Positions 1 through 8,511 of a stretch of DNA of 64,000 bases are shown piece by piece; within the stretch, counting starts at the first letter, position 1, and every line of letters starts with the position of its first letter. The translations under genes and the position numbers were made by a program. The notes beneath the pieces are model-generated. The model was given only the letters and a program-made list of their open reading frames with translations. It was not told the DNA's origin and searched no databases. The stretch comes from Pseudonocardia broussonetiae (GTDB lineage Bacteria > Actinomycetota > Actinomycetes > Mycobacteriales > Pseudonocardiaceae), in contig NZ_CP053564.1 of assembly GCF_013155125.1 (NCBI RefSeq), positions 2,859,501 through 2,923,500 of the forward strand, given 5' to 3'.

Positions 1-2
1 TC

Positions 3-1223
3 TTCTTCCCCGCGCTGGGCTCCACGGCCGGCATCGTCGCCTCGTTCGCGACGTTCGCGGTGGCGTTCTTCGCCCGCCCCGTCGGCGCGATCGTGTTCGG
101 CCACTACGGCGACCGCATCGGCCGCAAGCGCACCCTGATCTCGACGCTGCTGCTGATGGGCATCGCGACCGTCCTCATCGGGCTGCTGCCCGGCGCCGAG
201 ACCATCGGTGTGGCCGCGCCGATCATCCTGGTGGTGCTGCGGTTCGCGCAGGGCTTCGCCGTCGGCGGGGAGTGGGCCGGGGCGACGCTGCTCACGGCCG
301 AGTACGCCCCGAAGGAGAAGCGCGGGCTGTACGGGGTCTTCCCGCAGCTCGGCCCGGCGATCGCCTTCGCGCTGTCGTCGGCCACGTTCCTCATCACCGG
401 CCTCGTCATGGGCGACACCGACGAGGCGTTCCTGTCCTACGGCTGGCGGATCCCGTTCCTGCTCTCGATCCTGCTCGTCGGGGTCGGGCTGTGGGTGCGG
501 CTCTCGATCGAGGAGACCCCCGCGTTCAAGGAGCTCCAGCTGCGGGCGCAGGCCGAGGCGGCGTCGCCGGACCGGTCGCGACGCCTGCCGTTCCTGGACG
601 CCGTGCGCGCCCAGCCCCGCGAGGTGCTGCTCTCGGCCGGCGCGCTGGCCATGCTGTTCGCGTTCTTCTACATGGGCACCGCCTACCTGACCTCCTACGG
701 CACCAACCCCGACGGCGCGGCGCTCGCGCGCCCGGTCGTGCTGGGCATCGGGATCGTGGTGGCGGTGGTGTTCGGCATCGCGATCGTCGTGGCGGGCGTG
801 CTGTCGGACCGGTTCGGGCGGCGCAACGTCATCCGCACGTCCTGCGTCGCCGGGATCGTCTGGGCGCTCGTGCTGTTCCCGCTGCTGGACACCGGCAGCG
901 CGACGGCGTTCGCGATCGGCCTGTCGGTCACGATGGTGATCTTCGCGATCGCGTACGGCCCGGCCGGGTCCTACCTGCCCGAGCTGTTCGCCGCGCGCTA
1001 CCGCTACACCGGTGCCGGGCTGGGCTACAACCTCGCCGGCGTGCTGGGCGGGGCGATCCCGCCGCTGCTCGCCGCGAGCCTGGCGGCGTCGTTCGGCTCG
1101 TTCGCGATCGGCGTCATGCTCTCGCTGATCGGCGTGCTGTCGCTGGTCTGCGTGTCGCTGCTGCCCGAGACCCGCAACCGGGCGCTCGAGCACGAGCAGG
1201 TCGACGAGACCGTCCAGGCCTGA
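3..1223 (+). CDS. MFS transporter, metabolite:H+ symporter (MHS) type, 5' end missing
   Basis: Integral-membrane proton symporter for a small organic acid, betaine or similar solute; the substrate cannot be read from sequence. The reading frame is open from base 3, so the first residues (FFPALGSTAG) belong to the same protein and the true start lies before the window. The DRIGRK loop after an early helix and the segment RFAQGFAVGGEWAGA are the hallmark motifs of the MHS/ProP-KgtP branch of the MFS. About ten further hydrophobic helices follow, with a second DRFGRR loop near the middle, as expected for the two six-helix halves. It ends at a TGA and is followed by a strong hairpin shared with the convergent gene. 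Family assignment is firm, substrate is not. Confidence 0.88.
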   Translation, partial: FFPALGSTAGIVASFATFAVAFFARPVGAIVFGHYGDRIGRKRTLISTLLLMGIATVLIGLLPGAETIGVAAPIILVVLRFAQGFAVGGEWAGATLLTAEYAPKEKRGLYGVFPQLGPAIAFALSSATFLITGLVMGDTDEAFLSYGWRIPFLLSILLVGVGLWVRLSIEETPAFKELQLRAQAEAASPDRSRRLPFLDAVRAQPREVLLSAGALAMLFAFFYMGTAYLTSYGTNPDGAALARPVVLGIGIVVAVVFGIAIVVAGVLSDRFGRRNVIRTSCVAGIVWALVLFPLLDTGSATAFAIGLSVTMVIFAIAYGPAGSYLPELFAARYRYTGAGLGYNLAGVLGGAIPPLLAASLAASFGSFAIGVMLSLIGVLSLVCVSLLPETRNRALEHEQVDETVQA

Positions 1224-1248
1224 TCCACTCCCGACCGACCACCCTGCG

Positions 1249-1291
1249 GCGGTGGCGCGGCGCCTCGGCTCCCCGGGCGCCGCGCCACCGC
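1249..1291. terminator. Bidirectional hairpin terminator between convergent transporters
   Basis: A perfect 16-bp stem (1249-1264 with 1276-1291) encloses an 11-nt loop, immediately after the stop of the MHS transporter and just before the stop of the minus-strand MFS gene. There is no T-run, which is usual for hairpin terminators in very GC-rich actinobacteria. Its place between two convergent stops supports a role in ending both transcripts. Confidence 0.7.
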
Positions 1292-1301
1292 ACCCCCCCG
1301 T

Positions 1302-2441
1302 TCAGACGCCGGCGGACGAGCGCACCCGCGCCGGCAGGACGCCCGCCGCCGCCAGCAGGACCGCGGCGCTGACCCCGAACGCCGCCGGGGCGCCGACGCG
1401 CCCGGCCAGCGCACCCGTCGCCACCGCGCCGAGGGCCTGCCCGGCGGTCAGGGCGACGAACAGGACGGCCGTGGCCTCCCCGGCGGCCTGCGGGCGCAGC
1501 GCGCTGCCCCACGCGATGAGGACCCCGCTCATCGCGGTGTAGGCGCCCCCGAAGGCCGCCCCGGCCACGGCGGCGACGAGCACCGCACCGGGTGCGAGGG
1601 CGAGCGCGGCCGTGCCGGCGGCCGTCAGCGCCACCGTGAGCGCCCAGGCGCGCCGCAGGCCGAGCAGGCGGACGGCGTCGCCGCTCAGGGCGCCGAGCAC
1701 GGCCGCCGCGCCGAGCAGGACCCACAGCGCGGCGGTGGTCCGCCCGGGGAGGCCGCCGGTGGTCGTGACCAGGTCGCGCCCGAACGTCCACACCGCGGCG
1801 CTGCCGACGCCCGCGACGCCGGCGGCCAGCAGGGGCCGCAGCATCCCGGTCGTCGCTCCGTCCACGGGGCGCGGGCCGGCGGCGGGCCACCGCGCGAGGC
1901 GGTCGACGGCCGCGGCGGTGAGCAGGGCGGCCGCGGCGGCACCGAACCAGACCGGGCGCCAGACCTGGGGCGCGGCGAGCACCGCGGCGCCGGTGACCGC
2001 GACGCCCACGCCGGTGCCCGCGTTGACCACGGCCTGCGCGCGGGCGACCCGCGGCCCGCGCACCGTCGAGGCGACCGCGACGACCATCGCCGGGGACGCG
2101 GCGCCCGCCGCGCTGCCGGCCACCAGCACGCCGAGCGCCAGCACCGGGGCGGACCCGGCCGTCGCAACCACCAGTGCGCCGACCGCCGCCACCGCCGCGG
2201 CCAGCCACAGCACCGTGCGGGCCGAGCCCCGGGCGAGCAGGCGCTGCGCCGCCAGCGCGCTCACGCAGTAGGCGGCGAACCCGCCCGCCGCGACGGCCCC
2301 GGCCGCCGGCGCCGACAGCGCGAACTCCGCCGCGAGCTGGGGGAGTTGCAGCCCGTACCCGTAGCGGACCACTCCGTAGGTCACCGCGATGAGGCCCGTC
2401 CCGGACGCCACGAGCCCTGACTGTAACGATCGTTTCGCCAT
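1302..2441 (-). CDS. MFS transporter (drug-efflux-like), divergent from a TetR regulator
   Basis: A 379-residue protein with about twelve hydrophobic helices and short Arg-rich loops such as RLLARGSART, consistent with a major facilitator exporter of the CynX/YbfB-like type. I start it at the ATG at 2441 (MAKRSLQSG), because the longer upstream frame runs through the operator and into the divergent TetR gene. The protein is very Ala-rich, so no substrate-specific motif stands out. It sits head to head with a TetR regulator at 2464, with only 22 bp between starts and an inverted repeat covering both, so it is very likely the regulator's target and may export the regulator's ligand. The class is well supported; the cargo is unknown. 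Confidence 0.82.
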   Translation of the reverse strand: MAKRSLQSGLVASGTGLIAVTYGVVRYGYGLQLPQLAAEFALSAPAAGAVAAGGFAAYCVSALAAQRLLARGSARTVLWLAAAVAAVGALVVATAGSAPVLALGVLVAGSAAGAASPAMVVAVASTVRGPRVARAQAVVNAGTGVGVAVTGAAVLAAPQVWRPVWFGAAAAALLTAAAVDRLARWPAAGPRPVDGATTGMLRPLLAAGVAGVGSAAVWTFGRDLVTTTGGLPGRTTAALWVLLGAAAVLGALSGDAVRLLGLRRAWALTVALTAAGTAALALAPGAVLVAAVAGAAFGGAYTAMSGVLIAWGSALRPQAAGEATAVLFVALTAGQALGAVATGALAGRVGAPAAFGVSAAVLLAAAGVLPARVRSSAGV

Positions 2442-2456
2442 AGTGGTCGTTACAGT
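2421..2456. promoter_or_regulatory. TetR-type operator overlapping a leaderless promoter
   Basis: A perfect 9-bp inverted repeat, CTGTAACGA at 2421-2429 and TCGTTACAG at 2447-2455, fills the gap between the divergent MFS and TetR starts. The left arm also begins a near-palindrome, TGTAACGA/TCGTTTCG, of classic TetR-operator form. The right arm overlaps TACAGT (2451-2456), which has the spacing of a -10 box 7 nt before the TetR ATG. Repressor binding would therefore block the regulator's own promoter and probably also the MFS start region. Confidence 0.65.
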
Positions 2457-2463
2457 ACGGGTC

Positions 2464-3039
2464 ATGGGCGGACTCGGCGCGCGGGAGCGGCTCCTCGACG
2501 CGGCCGAGGAGCTGTTCGCCGAGCGCGGCATCGCCGCGACGGGCGTCGACGCGGTCCTCAAGCGCGCCCACGTCGCGCCGGCGACCCTCTACGCGCACTT
2601 CGGCGGCAAGGACGACCTCGTCGCCGCCGCCCTGCAGCGGCGGCACGAGCGGTGGCGCGCGATCTGGGACGAGGTGCTGCGGCGCTGCGGCGACGACGCC
2701 GTCGAGCGCGCTCTGTCGGTCTTCGACGCCCTCGACGAGCTGCACCGCCGGGAGGAGGCGGCGCGCGGCTGCGCGTTCCTGGCCGCCGCGGTCGAGGTCG
2801 TGGACCCGCGGCACCCCGCGCAGGAGTGGCTCGCCGCCGACACCCACCTGCTCGACGAGCGCCTGCGCGAGCTGGCCGCGGGCACGGGCGCGGCCGACCC
2901 GGACGCCCTCGCGACCGAGCTCCTCCTGCTCTACGACGGCGCCCTGGCCGCGAGAGCGCGGAGGGCGATCACGGGACCTCGCAAGAAGCCTGAGGTGCGA
3001 GCCCTGGCAGAGGCAGCGGTCACCCGCCACCTCCCCTGA
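2464..3039 (+). CDS. TetR/AcrR family transcriptional regulator
   Basis: A 191-residue DNA-binding repressor. The N-terminal helix-turn-helix is clear at residues 5-55: RERLLDAAEELFAERG, then ATGVDAVLKRAHVAPATLYAHF and GGKDDLVAAAL, the usual TetR recognition helix and trailing Tyr-Phe. The C-terminal two thirds are an all-helical ligand-binding region without a recognisable ligand signature. The ATG at 2464 is chosen over upstream in-frame codons because it begins the HTH at the usual distance and lies 7 nt after a TANNNT box. It probably controls itself and the divergent MFS exporter through the inverted repeat between them. The stop lies inside a hairpin shared with the convergent gene. Confidence 0.9.
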   Translation: MGGLGARERLLDAAEELFAERGIAATGVDAVLKRAHVAPATLYAHFGGKDDLVAAALQRRHERWRAIWDEVLRRCGDDAVERALSVFDALDELHRREEAARGCAFLAAAVEVVDPRHPAQEWLAADTHLLDERLRELAAGTGAADPDALATELLLLYDGALAARARRAITGPRKKPEVRALAEAAVTRHLP

Positions 3040-3053
3040 GAACCGCTCAGGGG
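3033..3053. terminator. Compact convergent terminator containing both stop codons
   Basis: CCCCTGAG (3033-3040) and CTCAGGGG (3046-3053) form a perfect 8-bp stem with a 5-nt loop. The stem holds the TGA of the TetR gene on one arm and the TGA of the minus-strand membrane protein on the other. A similar, weaker CTGAG/CTCAG pair lies between the convergent stops at 30929-30942. Confidence 0.5.
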
Positions 3054-3484
3054 TGAGTGCCCTCCTCCAGTGCCGCCTTCAGCGTCGCTCTCGTCCGCTC
3101 GTCGTGGATCAGGTACGCCCAGCCGTCGGTCGTCTCGAGGACCGTCGGGGTGCGTGACGACCGCAGCCTCGACGGCCGCACCGCCGTCACGGCGTCGACG
3201 CGGGTGTGCAGCGGCCCGCGCATCCGCCGCACGACGAGGGTGCCGTCGGCGTGCAGGACCACGTCGTGCGCGGTGTGCGCGACCTGCCGGCCGACGACCG
3301 CGCCGACCGCGAGCAGGACCAGCCCCGGCAGCGCCGCCGCCGGAGCCCCGCCGGCCAGGGCCAGCGCGACGAGCACCGCGCCGCCGGCGAGCAGGACCAG
3401 GCCGATGAGCGCGGACACCCGCAGCCACGTGCGCCAGGCCCCGCGCAACGGCCACCGCGCGACGCCCTCGACCCGCTCCGCCAT
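3047..3484 (-). CDS. Small two-helix membrane protein, PH-like C-terminal part
   Basis: A 145-residue protein. An Arg-rich N-terminus (residues 1-22) precedes two hydrophobic helices at roughly 22-45 and 48-66. The soluble tail carries the pattern HDVVLHADGTLVVRR...TRVDAVTAVRPSRLRSS..VLETTDG, a run of beta strands resembling actinobacterial bacterial-PH/YcxB-like membrane proteins. No catalytic residues are seen. The start is the ATG at 3484; the much longer open frame upstream crosses the tRNA gene and is not coding. It lies immediately downstream of tRNA-Arg on the same strand. Function is unknown and the PH-like label is inference from fold pattern only. Confidence 0.65.
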   Translation of the reverse strand: MAERVEGVARWPLRGAWRTWLRVSALIGLVLLAGGAVLVALALAGGAPAAALPGLVLLAVGAVVGRQVAHTAHDVVLHADGTLVVRRMRGPLHTRVDAVTAVRPSRLRSSRTPTVLETTDGWAYLIHDERTRATLKAALEEGTHP

Positions 3485-3561
3485 GTCCGGTCTCCGTCCG
3501 CCGACACCCGCGCACCGGCGAGTGTGGACGAGCGGACCGCACGGGGGAAGAGGAGAGGTGG

Positions 3562-3636
3562 TGGTGCCCCCGGCAGGATTCGAACCTGCGCTTTCGCCTC
3601 CGGAGGGCGACGCTCTATCCCCTGAGCTACGGGGGC
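3562..3636 (-). tRNA. tRNA-Arg (anticodon CCG), CCA encoded
   Basis: On the minus strand the acceptor arms GCCCCCG (from 3636) and CGGGGGC (to 3566) pair perfectly, followed by discriminator A (3565) and an encoded CCA (3564-3562). The D arm contains AGCTCAGGGGATAGAGC. The anticodon arm is TCGCC-CTCCGGA-GGCGA, giving anticodon CCG, which reads CGG. The T arm is GCAGG-TTCGAAT-CCTGC. All arms pair normally. CGG is a frequent Arg codon in this GC-rich genome. Confidence 0.97.
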
Positions 3637-3668
3637 TCGGGTGCGTCAAGCCTAGCGCACCCGGACCG

Positions 3669-4370
3669 TCACAGCGGCAGGGGCGTCCCGCCGCGGGCGA
3701 GCAGCAGCTGGCGCAGGTACTCGGCCTCCGAGGTCTGCGAGCCGAGCATCTGGGCGGCCAGGCTGCGGACCTGCGGGACCGACGCGCTCTCCGCGGCGTA
3801 GCGCAGCATCTCGGCACCGCCCTCGTGGTGGCGCAGCATCAGCTGCAGGAACAGGACGTCGAGCTCGGGGCCGGTGGCGGCGCGCAGGGCGTCGAGGTCG
3901 GCGGCGGTCGCCATCCCCGGCATCGTGGCGACGGGGCCGTCCGCGGTGCCCGTGCCCGTGCCCGCGTGGCCGTGCTCGCCGGTCATCCACGCCATGTAGC
4001 CGCCGATGGGCAGGGCCGGGGCGTCCCACAGCGCGAGCCAGCCCTGCATCTGGCCGACCTGGTTGTTCTGCGTCTTCTCGATGTCGGTGGCGAGCTGGGC
4101 GAGCACCGGGTCGGTGGTGTGGTCGCGCTCCCAGCTCGCCATGTCGACGCCCTGCAGGTGGTGCACCGACATGTCCTGGGAGAACCCGACGTCGACGGTG
4201 CCGGGCTCGGCCGTCGTCGACGAGCCCGGGACGCCCAGCAGCAGCCCGCCCGCGGCGCCGAGCAGGAGCAGCCCCACCACCGCGACGACCGCGACGAACG
4301 GGCGCACCCACCGGGCCTCGCCGTCGGCGGGGGACGGCGAGGTCGGCGGACGCTCCACCGAGACGGTCAC
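3669..4370 (-). CDS. DUF305 membrane-anchored His/Met-rich protein
   Basis: A 233-residue protein with one N-terminal membrane helix (about 23-46) and an extracytoplasmic DUF305 domain. The domain shows the family signatures FSQDMSVHHLQGVDMA and, near the C-terminus, LQLMLRHHEGGAEMLRYA, both rich in His and Met and often linked in the literature to metal, especially copper, handling. A His/Gly/Met-rich linker (GEHGHAGTGTG, PVATMPGMA) lies between them. Translation starts at a GTG (4370) that overlaps the TGA of the DUF3105 gene as GTGA, so the two are translationally coupled. Metal binding is inference; the family assignment is strong. Confidence 0.87.
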   Translation of the reverse strand: MTVSVERPPTSPSPADGEARWVRPFVAVVAVVGLLLLGAAGGLLLGVPGSSTTAEPGTVDVGFSQDMSVHHLQGVDMASWERDHTTDPVLAQLATDIEKTQNNQVGQMQGWLALWDAPALPIGGYMAWMTGEHGHAGTGTGTADGPVATMPGMATAADLDALRAATGPELDVLFLQLMLRHHEGGAEMLRYAAESASVPQVRSLAAQMLGSQTSEAEYLRQLLLARGGTPLPL

Positions 4371-5152
4371 GATCCCGCGTCGGGCGTGACCGGGTCGGCG
4401 CCCGCGGTGGTCTCGGCCTGCGTGCCGGGGGTGCCGGGCGCGGGGGCGGGGACGAAGGGCGGCGGGGAGGTGCGGACGAAGCCACCGGAGACCCCGACCT
4501 CGGCGCAGCTCGCGCCGGGCTCGGGGTGGGTGTTGCGGTTCACGCGCAGCGCGGCCACGAACTGGTCGATCCGGACGTCGTCGACGTCGGTCAGCTTGAG
4601 CTGGTGGCCCCAGGACTGCAGCGAGAACGGGGTGTCGAGGCCCGGGAACGGCGACATGACCATGTACTGCTGGCCCTCGACCTTCGCGCGCAGCGTGTCG
4701 AGCGCCGCGCCGCTGACCTGGTCGGGGTTGTAGGCGATCCACACCGCGCCGTGCTCCAGGGAGTGCACGAGGTTCTCGCTGCGCACGGCCTGGTCGTAGA
4801 CGACGCCGTTGCAGGCGGCCCAGACCGCGTCGTGCGCGCCGCCGAAGGGCGGGCTCTGGGTGTAGGCGACCTGCGTGACGGGGTCGACGTGCTGCCCGCC
4901 GGTGTACTCGATCGCCTGGACGCCCTCGATCTGCGTCGACGGGTCGGGGTTCTCCGCGCTGGGGGTGAACGGCGCGAGCGCGGACAGCCGCTCGGCGTTC
5001 TCCTCCCCGCGCAGGAACGCGTAGCCGAAGACGGCGCCGGCGAACAGCACGACGACGACCACCGCCGAGATGAGGCCCCACGGTGTCGACCGCCGGGTCA
5101 CGACCGCCGCGCGCGCGTTGCGCACCGCCTTGCTGTTCTTGCCGCTGACCAT
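4367..5152 (-). CDS. DUF3105 membrane-anchored protein
   Basis: A 261-residue protein with a basic N-terminus, one membrane helix at about 24-46 and a large extracytoplasmic domain. The domain contains the DUF3105 signatures VDPVTQVAYTQSPPFGGAHDAVWAACNG (not quoted further) and VHSLEHGAVWIAYNP. Conserved His residues in HVDP, GGAH and LEHGAV look like a possible metal site. I prefer the ATG at 5152, preceded by GGGACGG, to the GTG four codons upstream. It is the first gene of a two-gene unit with the DUF305 protein, stop and start overlapping. DUF3105-DUF305 neighbours are frequent in actinobacteria, which suggests a shared surface function that is not established. Confidence 0.85.
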   Translation of the reverse strand: MVSGKNSKAVRNARAAVVTRRSTPWGLISAVVVVVLFAGAVFGYAFLRGEENAERLSALAPFTPSAENPDPSTQIEGVQAIEYTGGQHVDPVTQVAYTQSPPFGGAHDAVWAACNGVVYDQAVRSENLVHSLEHGAVWIAYNPDQVSGAALDTLRAKVEGQQYMVMSPFPGLDTPFSLQSWGHQLKLTDVDDVRIDQFVAALRVNRNTHPEPGASCAEVGVSGGFVRTSPPPFVPAPAPGTPGTQAETTAGADPVTPDAGS

Positions 5153-5298
5153 GAACCGTCCCACCGTCGCGTCCGGGTGCCGTCACCCGGACGGCCCTTG
5201 CGGCCCCCGAGTCTAGGAGCGGTGCCTGAGAAACCCATGAGCAGCACCTCCTCGGGGGATGGAGGGGCCGACGGAGGAGGCCCCGGGGCGGGTGGACC

Positions 5299-5310
5299 TA
5301 GACTCTTGGA
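5299..5310 (+). promoter_or_regulatory. -10 box for a leaderless argS transcript
   Basis: TAGACT at 5299-5304 fits the actinobacterial -10 consensus TANNNT and lies exactly 6 nt before the GTG start at 5311. Transcription would begin at or next to the start codon. A clear -35 box is not visible. GGAG immediately before GTG is too close to act as a Shine-Dalgarno site, which favours the leaderless reading. Confidence 0.55.
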
Positions 5311-6954
5311 GTGACTCCCGCCCAGCTCGCCGACCTGGTCCGCGCCACTGCGACCGAGGTCCTCACGACGCGCGGCCTGGACGTCGCGGCGCTGCCCGAC
5401 GACGTCGGTGTCGAGCGCCCCCGCAACCCCGACCACGGCGACTACGCCACCAACGTCGCCATGCGCACGGCGAAGAAGGCGGGGGTCGCGCCGCGCGACC
5501 TGGCCGGCTGGCTCGTCGAGGCCCTCACCGGCCGCGACGGCATCGCCTCCGCCGAGATCGCCGGCCCCGGCTTCATCAACCTGCGCCTCGCGGCCGACGC
5601 CCAGGGCGCGGTCGTCGGCGAGGTGCTGGCGGCGGGGGAGGCCTACGGCACCGGCGACGAGTACGCCGACCGCGTCGTCAACCTCGAGTTCGTCTCGGCG
5701 AACCCGACGGGCCCGCTGCACCTGGGCCACACCCGCTGGGCCGCCGTCGGCGACGCCCTGGGCCGGGTGCTGGCCGCGCGCGGCGCGAAGGTCACCCGCG
5801 AGTACTACTTCAACGACGCGGGCGGCCAGATCGACCGCTTCGTCTCCTCCCTGGTGGCCGCGGCCGAGGGACGCCCGACGCCCGAGGGCGGCTACGGCGG
5901 CGCCTACATCGGCGAGATCGCGGCGCAGGTGCTGGCCGCCGAGCCCGGGGCGCTCACCGACCCGGACCGCGACGAGGTGTTCCGCAAGATCGGCGTCGAC
6001 CTCATGTTCGACGAGATCAAGCGCGCCCTGCACGCGTTCGGCACCGACTTCGACGTGTGGTTCCACGAGAGGACGCTGCACGACAACGGGGCCGTCGACA
6101 CCGCGGTGCAGCGGCTCAAGGACTCGGGCAACCTCTACTTCTCCGACGGCGCCTGGTGGCTGCGCAGCACCGACGAGGGCGACGACAAGGACCGGCCCGT
6201 CATCAAGAGCGACGGCAAGCCCGCCTACATCGCCGGCGACCTCGCCTACTACCTCGACAAGCGCGCCCGCGGCTTCGACCTGTGCATCTACATGCTCGGC
6301 GCCGACCACCACGGCTACATCGCCCGGCTCCGCGCGGCCGCGGCGGCGTTCGGCGACGACCCGAACACGGTCGAGGTGCTCATCGGGCAGATGGTGCGAC
6401 TGTTCAAGGACGGCCAGATGCTGAAGATGAGCAAGCGCGCCGGCACGGCGGTGAGCATGGACGACCTGGTCGGGTTCGTCGGCGTCGACGCCGCCCGCTA
6501 CTCGCTGATCCGCAGCTCGATCGACTCGGTGCTCGACCTCGACCTCGACATCCTGAGCCGCCGGACCAACGACAACCCCGTCTTCTACGTCCAGTACGCC
6601 CACGCGCGGCTCTCGTCGCTGGCGCGCAACGCCGCCGACGTCGGGCTGGAGCCCGGCACGGCGTTCGGCCTGCTGGAGCACCCGCGCGAGGGCGAGCTGA
6701 TCCGCACGATCGGCGAGTTCCCGGCCGTCGTCGCCACGGCGGCGGAGCTGCGCGAGCCGCACCGCGTCGCCCGCTACCTGGAGACGCTCGCCGCCACCTA
6801 CCACCGCTTCTACGACTCCTGCCGCGTCCTGCCGATGGGCGACGAGGAGATCTCCGACCTGCACCGCGCCCGCCTCGCGCTGTGCGTCGCCGCGCGGCAG
6901 GTGCTGGCCAACGGGCTGGGCCTGCTGGGCGTCAGCGCGCCGGAGCGGATGTGA
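5311..6954 (+). CDS. argS: Arginyl-tRNA synthetase
   Basis: Cytoplasmic class I synthetase that charges tRNA-Arg; 547 residues, normal for the family. Domain order is the N-terminal additional domain (about 1-110), the catalytic Rossmann fold with the HIGH-type motif HLGH at 137-140 and KMSKR at 372-376, then the all-helical DALR anticodon-binding domain to the C-terminus ([13 protein letters not shown]). GTG at 5311 is the only start that keeps the N-terminal domain intact. It heads an apparent operon with lysA, hom, thrC and thrB. Its TGA overlaps the GTG of a 13-codon ORF that ends on the lysA start. argS next to lysA is a common actinobacterial arrangement. Confidence 0.97.
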   Translation: MTPAQLADLVRATATEVLTTRGLDVAALPDDVGVERPRNPDHGDYATNVAMRTAKKAGVAPRDLAGWLVEALTGRDGIASAEIAGPGFINLRLAADAQGAVVGEVLAAGEAYGTGDEYADRVVNLEFVSANPTGPLHLGHTRWAAVGDALGRVLAARGAKVTREYYFNDAGGQIDRFVSSLVAAAEGRPTPEGGYGGAYIGEIAAQVLAAEPGALTDPDRDEVFRKIGVDLMFDEIKRALHAFGTDFDVWFHERTLHDNGAVDTAVQRLKDSGNLYFSDGAWWLRSTDEGDDKDRPVIKSDGKPAYIAGDLAYYLDKRARGFDLCIYMLGADHHGYIARLRAAAAAFGDDPNTVEVLIGQMVRLFKDGQMLKMSKRAGTAVSMDDLVGFVGVDAARYSLIRSSIDSVLDLDLDILSRRTNDNPVFYVQYAHARLSSLARNAADVGLEPGTAFGLLEHPREGELIRTIGEFPAVVATAAELREPHRVARYLETLAATYHRFYDSCRVLPMGDEEISDLHRARLALCVAARQVLANGLGLLGVSAPERM

Positions 6955-6992
6955 GCGCCGACGTGCTCTTCTCCGCGGAGGCGCAGTCATGA
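6951..6992 (+). CDS. Bridging micro-ORF between argS and lysA (13 aa)
   Basis: GTG at 6951 overlaps the argS stop as ATGTGA, and the frame encodes [13 protein letters not shown] before a TGA (6990-6992) that overlaps the lysA ATG as ATGA. A GGAGG (6977-6981) inside it sits correctly for lysA. No homology or product role is claimed. It may serve only to carry terminating ribosomes from argS to lysA. Its existence as a translated unit is inference; the overlaps themselves are directly visible. Confidence 0.35.
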   Translation: MSADVLFSAEAQS

Positions 6993-8431
6993 GGGCGCAT
7001 CCGGCCGGGCCGCTGCACGCCGGCATCACGGCACCGCCCGAGACCGCAGGCCCGCGTCCCGTCGACGCCGCCGGGTTCGACGAGCTGGCCCCCTCGGTCT
7101 GGCCGCGCCACGCCGCGCGCGGGGAGACCGGCGCGCTGGAGGTGGCGGGCGTCGACGTCCGCGACCTCGCCGAGCGCTACGGCACCCCGCTGTTCGTCGT
7201 CGACGAGGACGACTTCCGCTCGCGCGCCGCGGAGTTCGCCGCCGCGTTCGGCGCCGCGTCGGTGCACTACGCGGCGAAGGCGTTCCTGTCGGTCGAGGTG
7301 GCGCGCTGGGTCGCGCAGGAGGGCCTCTCGCTCGACGTCGCGAGCGGCGGCGAGCTGGCCGTCGCCCTGCGCGCGGGCTTCCCGGCCGAGCGGATCGCGG
7401 TGCACGGCAACAACAAGTCCACCGAGGAGCTCACGGCCGCCGTCGAGGCGGGCGTGGGCCGGGTCGTGCTCGACTCCTTCCACGAGATCGCCCGCCTCGA
7501 CGCGATCGCCACCGCGCACGGTGTCGTCACGCCGGTGATGATCCGGCTGACGGTCGGGGTCGAGGCGCACACGCACGAGTTCATCGCCACCGCGCACGAG
7601 GACCAGAAGTTCGGCTTCTCGATCGCGGGGGGTGAGGCGAGCGCGGCGGCCGAGGCGGCGCGGCGGGTGCTGCGCTCCCCGGGGCTGTCGCTGGTCGGGC
7701 TGCACAGCCACATCGGCAGCCAGATCTTCGACACCGAGGGCTTCGAGGTCGCCGCGCACCGCGTCGTGCGGTTCCTGGCGGCGCTGCACAAGGAGCACGG
7801 CGGCGACGCGCTGACCGCGCTCACCACGCTCGACCTCGGCGGCGGCTTCGGCATCGCCTACCGGGCGGACGAGACCCCGCTCGACGTCGCCGAGCTGGCC
7901 GAGGAGCTGCGCGGCATCGTCAAGAAGGAGTGCCACGCCGAGGAGCTCGACGTGCCGGAGATCGCCGTCGAGCCCGGGCGCGCGATCGCCGGCCCGGGCA
8001 CCGTCACGCTCTACGAGGTCGGCACGCTCAAGGACGTCCCGCTGGGTACGTCGTCGGGCCGCCGCTACGTCAGCGTCGACGGCGGCATGAGCGACAACAT
8101 CCGCACCGCCCTCTACGACGCGGTCTACGACTGCAGGCTGGTGTCGCGGTCCTCGGAGCGCGACGGCACCGGCGAGGCCGTGCTCTCGCGCGTGGTCGGC
8201 AAGCACTGCGAGAGCGGCGACATCGTCGTGCGCGACTGCTGGCTGCCCGCCGACCTCGCCCCGGGCGACCTGCTCGGCGTCGCGGCCACGGGGGCGTACT
8301 GCTACTCGATGGCCAGCTCCTACAACCGCCTGCCGCGGCCCGCGGTGGTCGCGGTGCGCAACGGGGAGGCGCGGGTGCTGCTGCGCCGCGAGACCGTCGA
8401 GGACCAGTTCCGGCTGGAGGTCGGCCCGTGA
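6989..8431 (+). CDS. lysA: Diaminopimelate decarboxylase
   Basis: PLP enzyme converting meso-diaminopimelate to L-lysine and CO2, the last step of lysine synthesis. The protein has 480 residues, as in other actinobacteria. The alanine-racemase-like TIM barrel carries the PLP Lys in VHYAAKAF (K97), the HIGSQIF and LDLGGGFGI segments that hold the cofactor phosphate, and [11 protein letters not shown]. The C-terminal beta domain contains [10 protein letters not shown], with the substrate-facing Cys-Glu-Ser. The ATG at 6989 has GGAGG 8 nt upstream. It is joined on both sides by micro-ORFs, from argS and to hom. Its stop TGA overlaps the GTG of the second micro-ORF. Confidence 0.97.
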   Translation: MRAHPAGPLHAGITAPPETAGPRPVDAAGFDELAPSVWPRHAARGETGALEVAGVDVRDLAERYGTPLFVVDEDDFRSRAAEFAAAFGAASVHYAAKAFLSVEVARWVAQEGLSLDVASGGELAVALRAGFPAERIAVHGNNKSTEELTAAVEAGVGRVVLDSFHEIARLDAIATAHGVVTPVMIRLTVGVEAHTHEFIATAHEDQKFGFSIAGGEASAAAEAARRVLRSPGLSLVGLHSHIGSQIFDTEGFEVAAHRVVRFLAALHKEHGGDALTALTTLDLGGGFGIAYRADETPLDVAELAEELRGIVKKECHAEELDVPEIAVEPGRAIAGPGTVTLYEVGTLKDVPLGTSSGRRYVSVDGGMSDNIRTALYDAVYDCRLVSRSSERDGTGEAVLSRVVGKHCESGDIVVRDCWLPADLAPGDLLGVAATGAYCYSMASSYNRLPRPAVVAVRNGEARVLLRRETVEDQFRLEVGP

Positions 8432-8511
8432 GTCGTGTCACGCGCGCGGGCGGCGGCGCGGGTCCGCACCGGAGCATGACCCCCACTGTCGTCAGCGAGG
8501 AGCGAGCGTGA
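8428..8511 (+). CDS. Bridging micro-ORF between lysA and hom (27 aa)
   Basis: GTG at 8428 overlaps the lysA stop as GTGA. The frame stays open for 27 codons, beginning [10 protein letters not shown] and ending VVSEERA, and stops at a TGA (8509-8511) that overlaps the hom GTG start as GTGA. The hom ribosome-binding site GAGGAG lies inside it. It contains three Thr codons but no run of them, so a classical attenuation leader peptide is not supported. It is recorded as a coupling element of unproven expression. Confidence 0.35.
   Translation: MSRVTRAGGGAGPHRSMTPTVVSEERA

Noticed and set aside
8428..8511. Threonine attenuation leader peptide before hom
   Set aside because: The 27-codon ORF has only three scattered Thr codons and no adjacent terminator/antiterminator pair. 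It is reported only as a bridging ORF.
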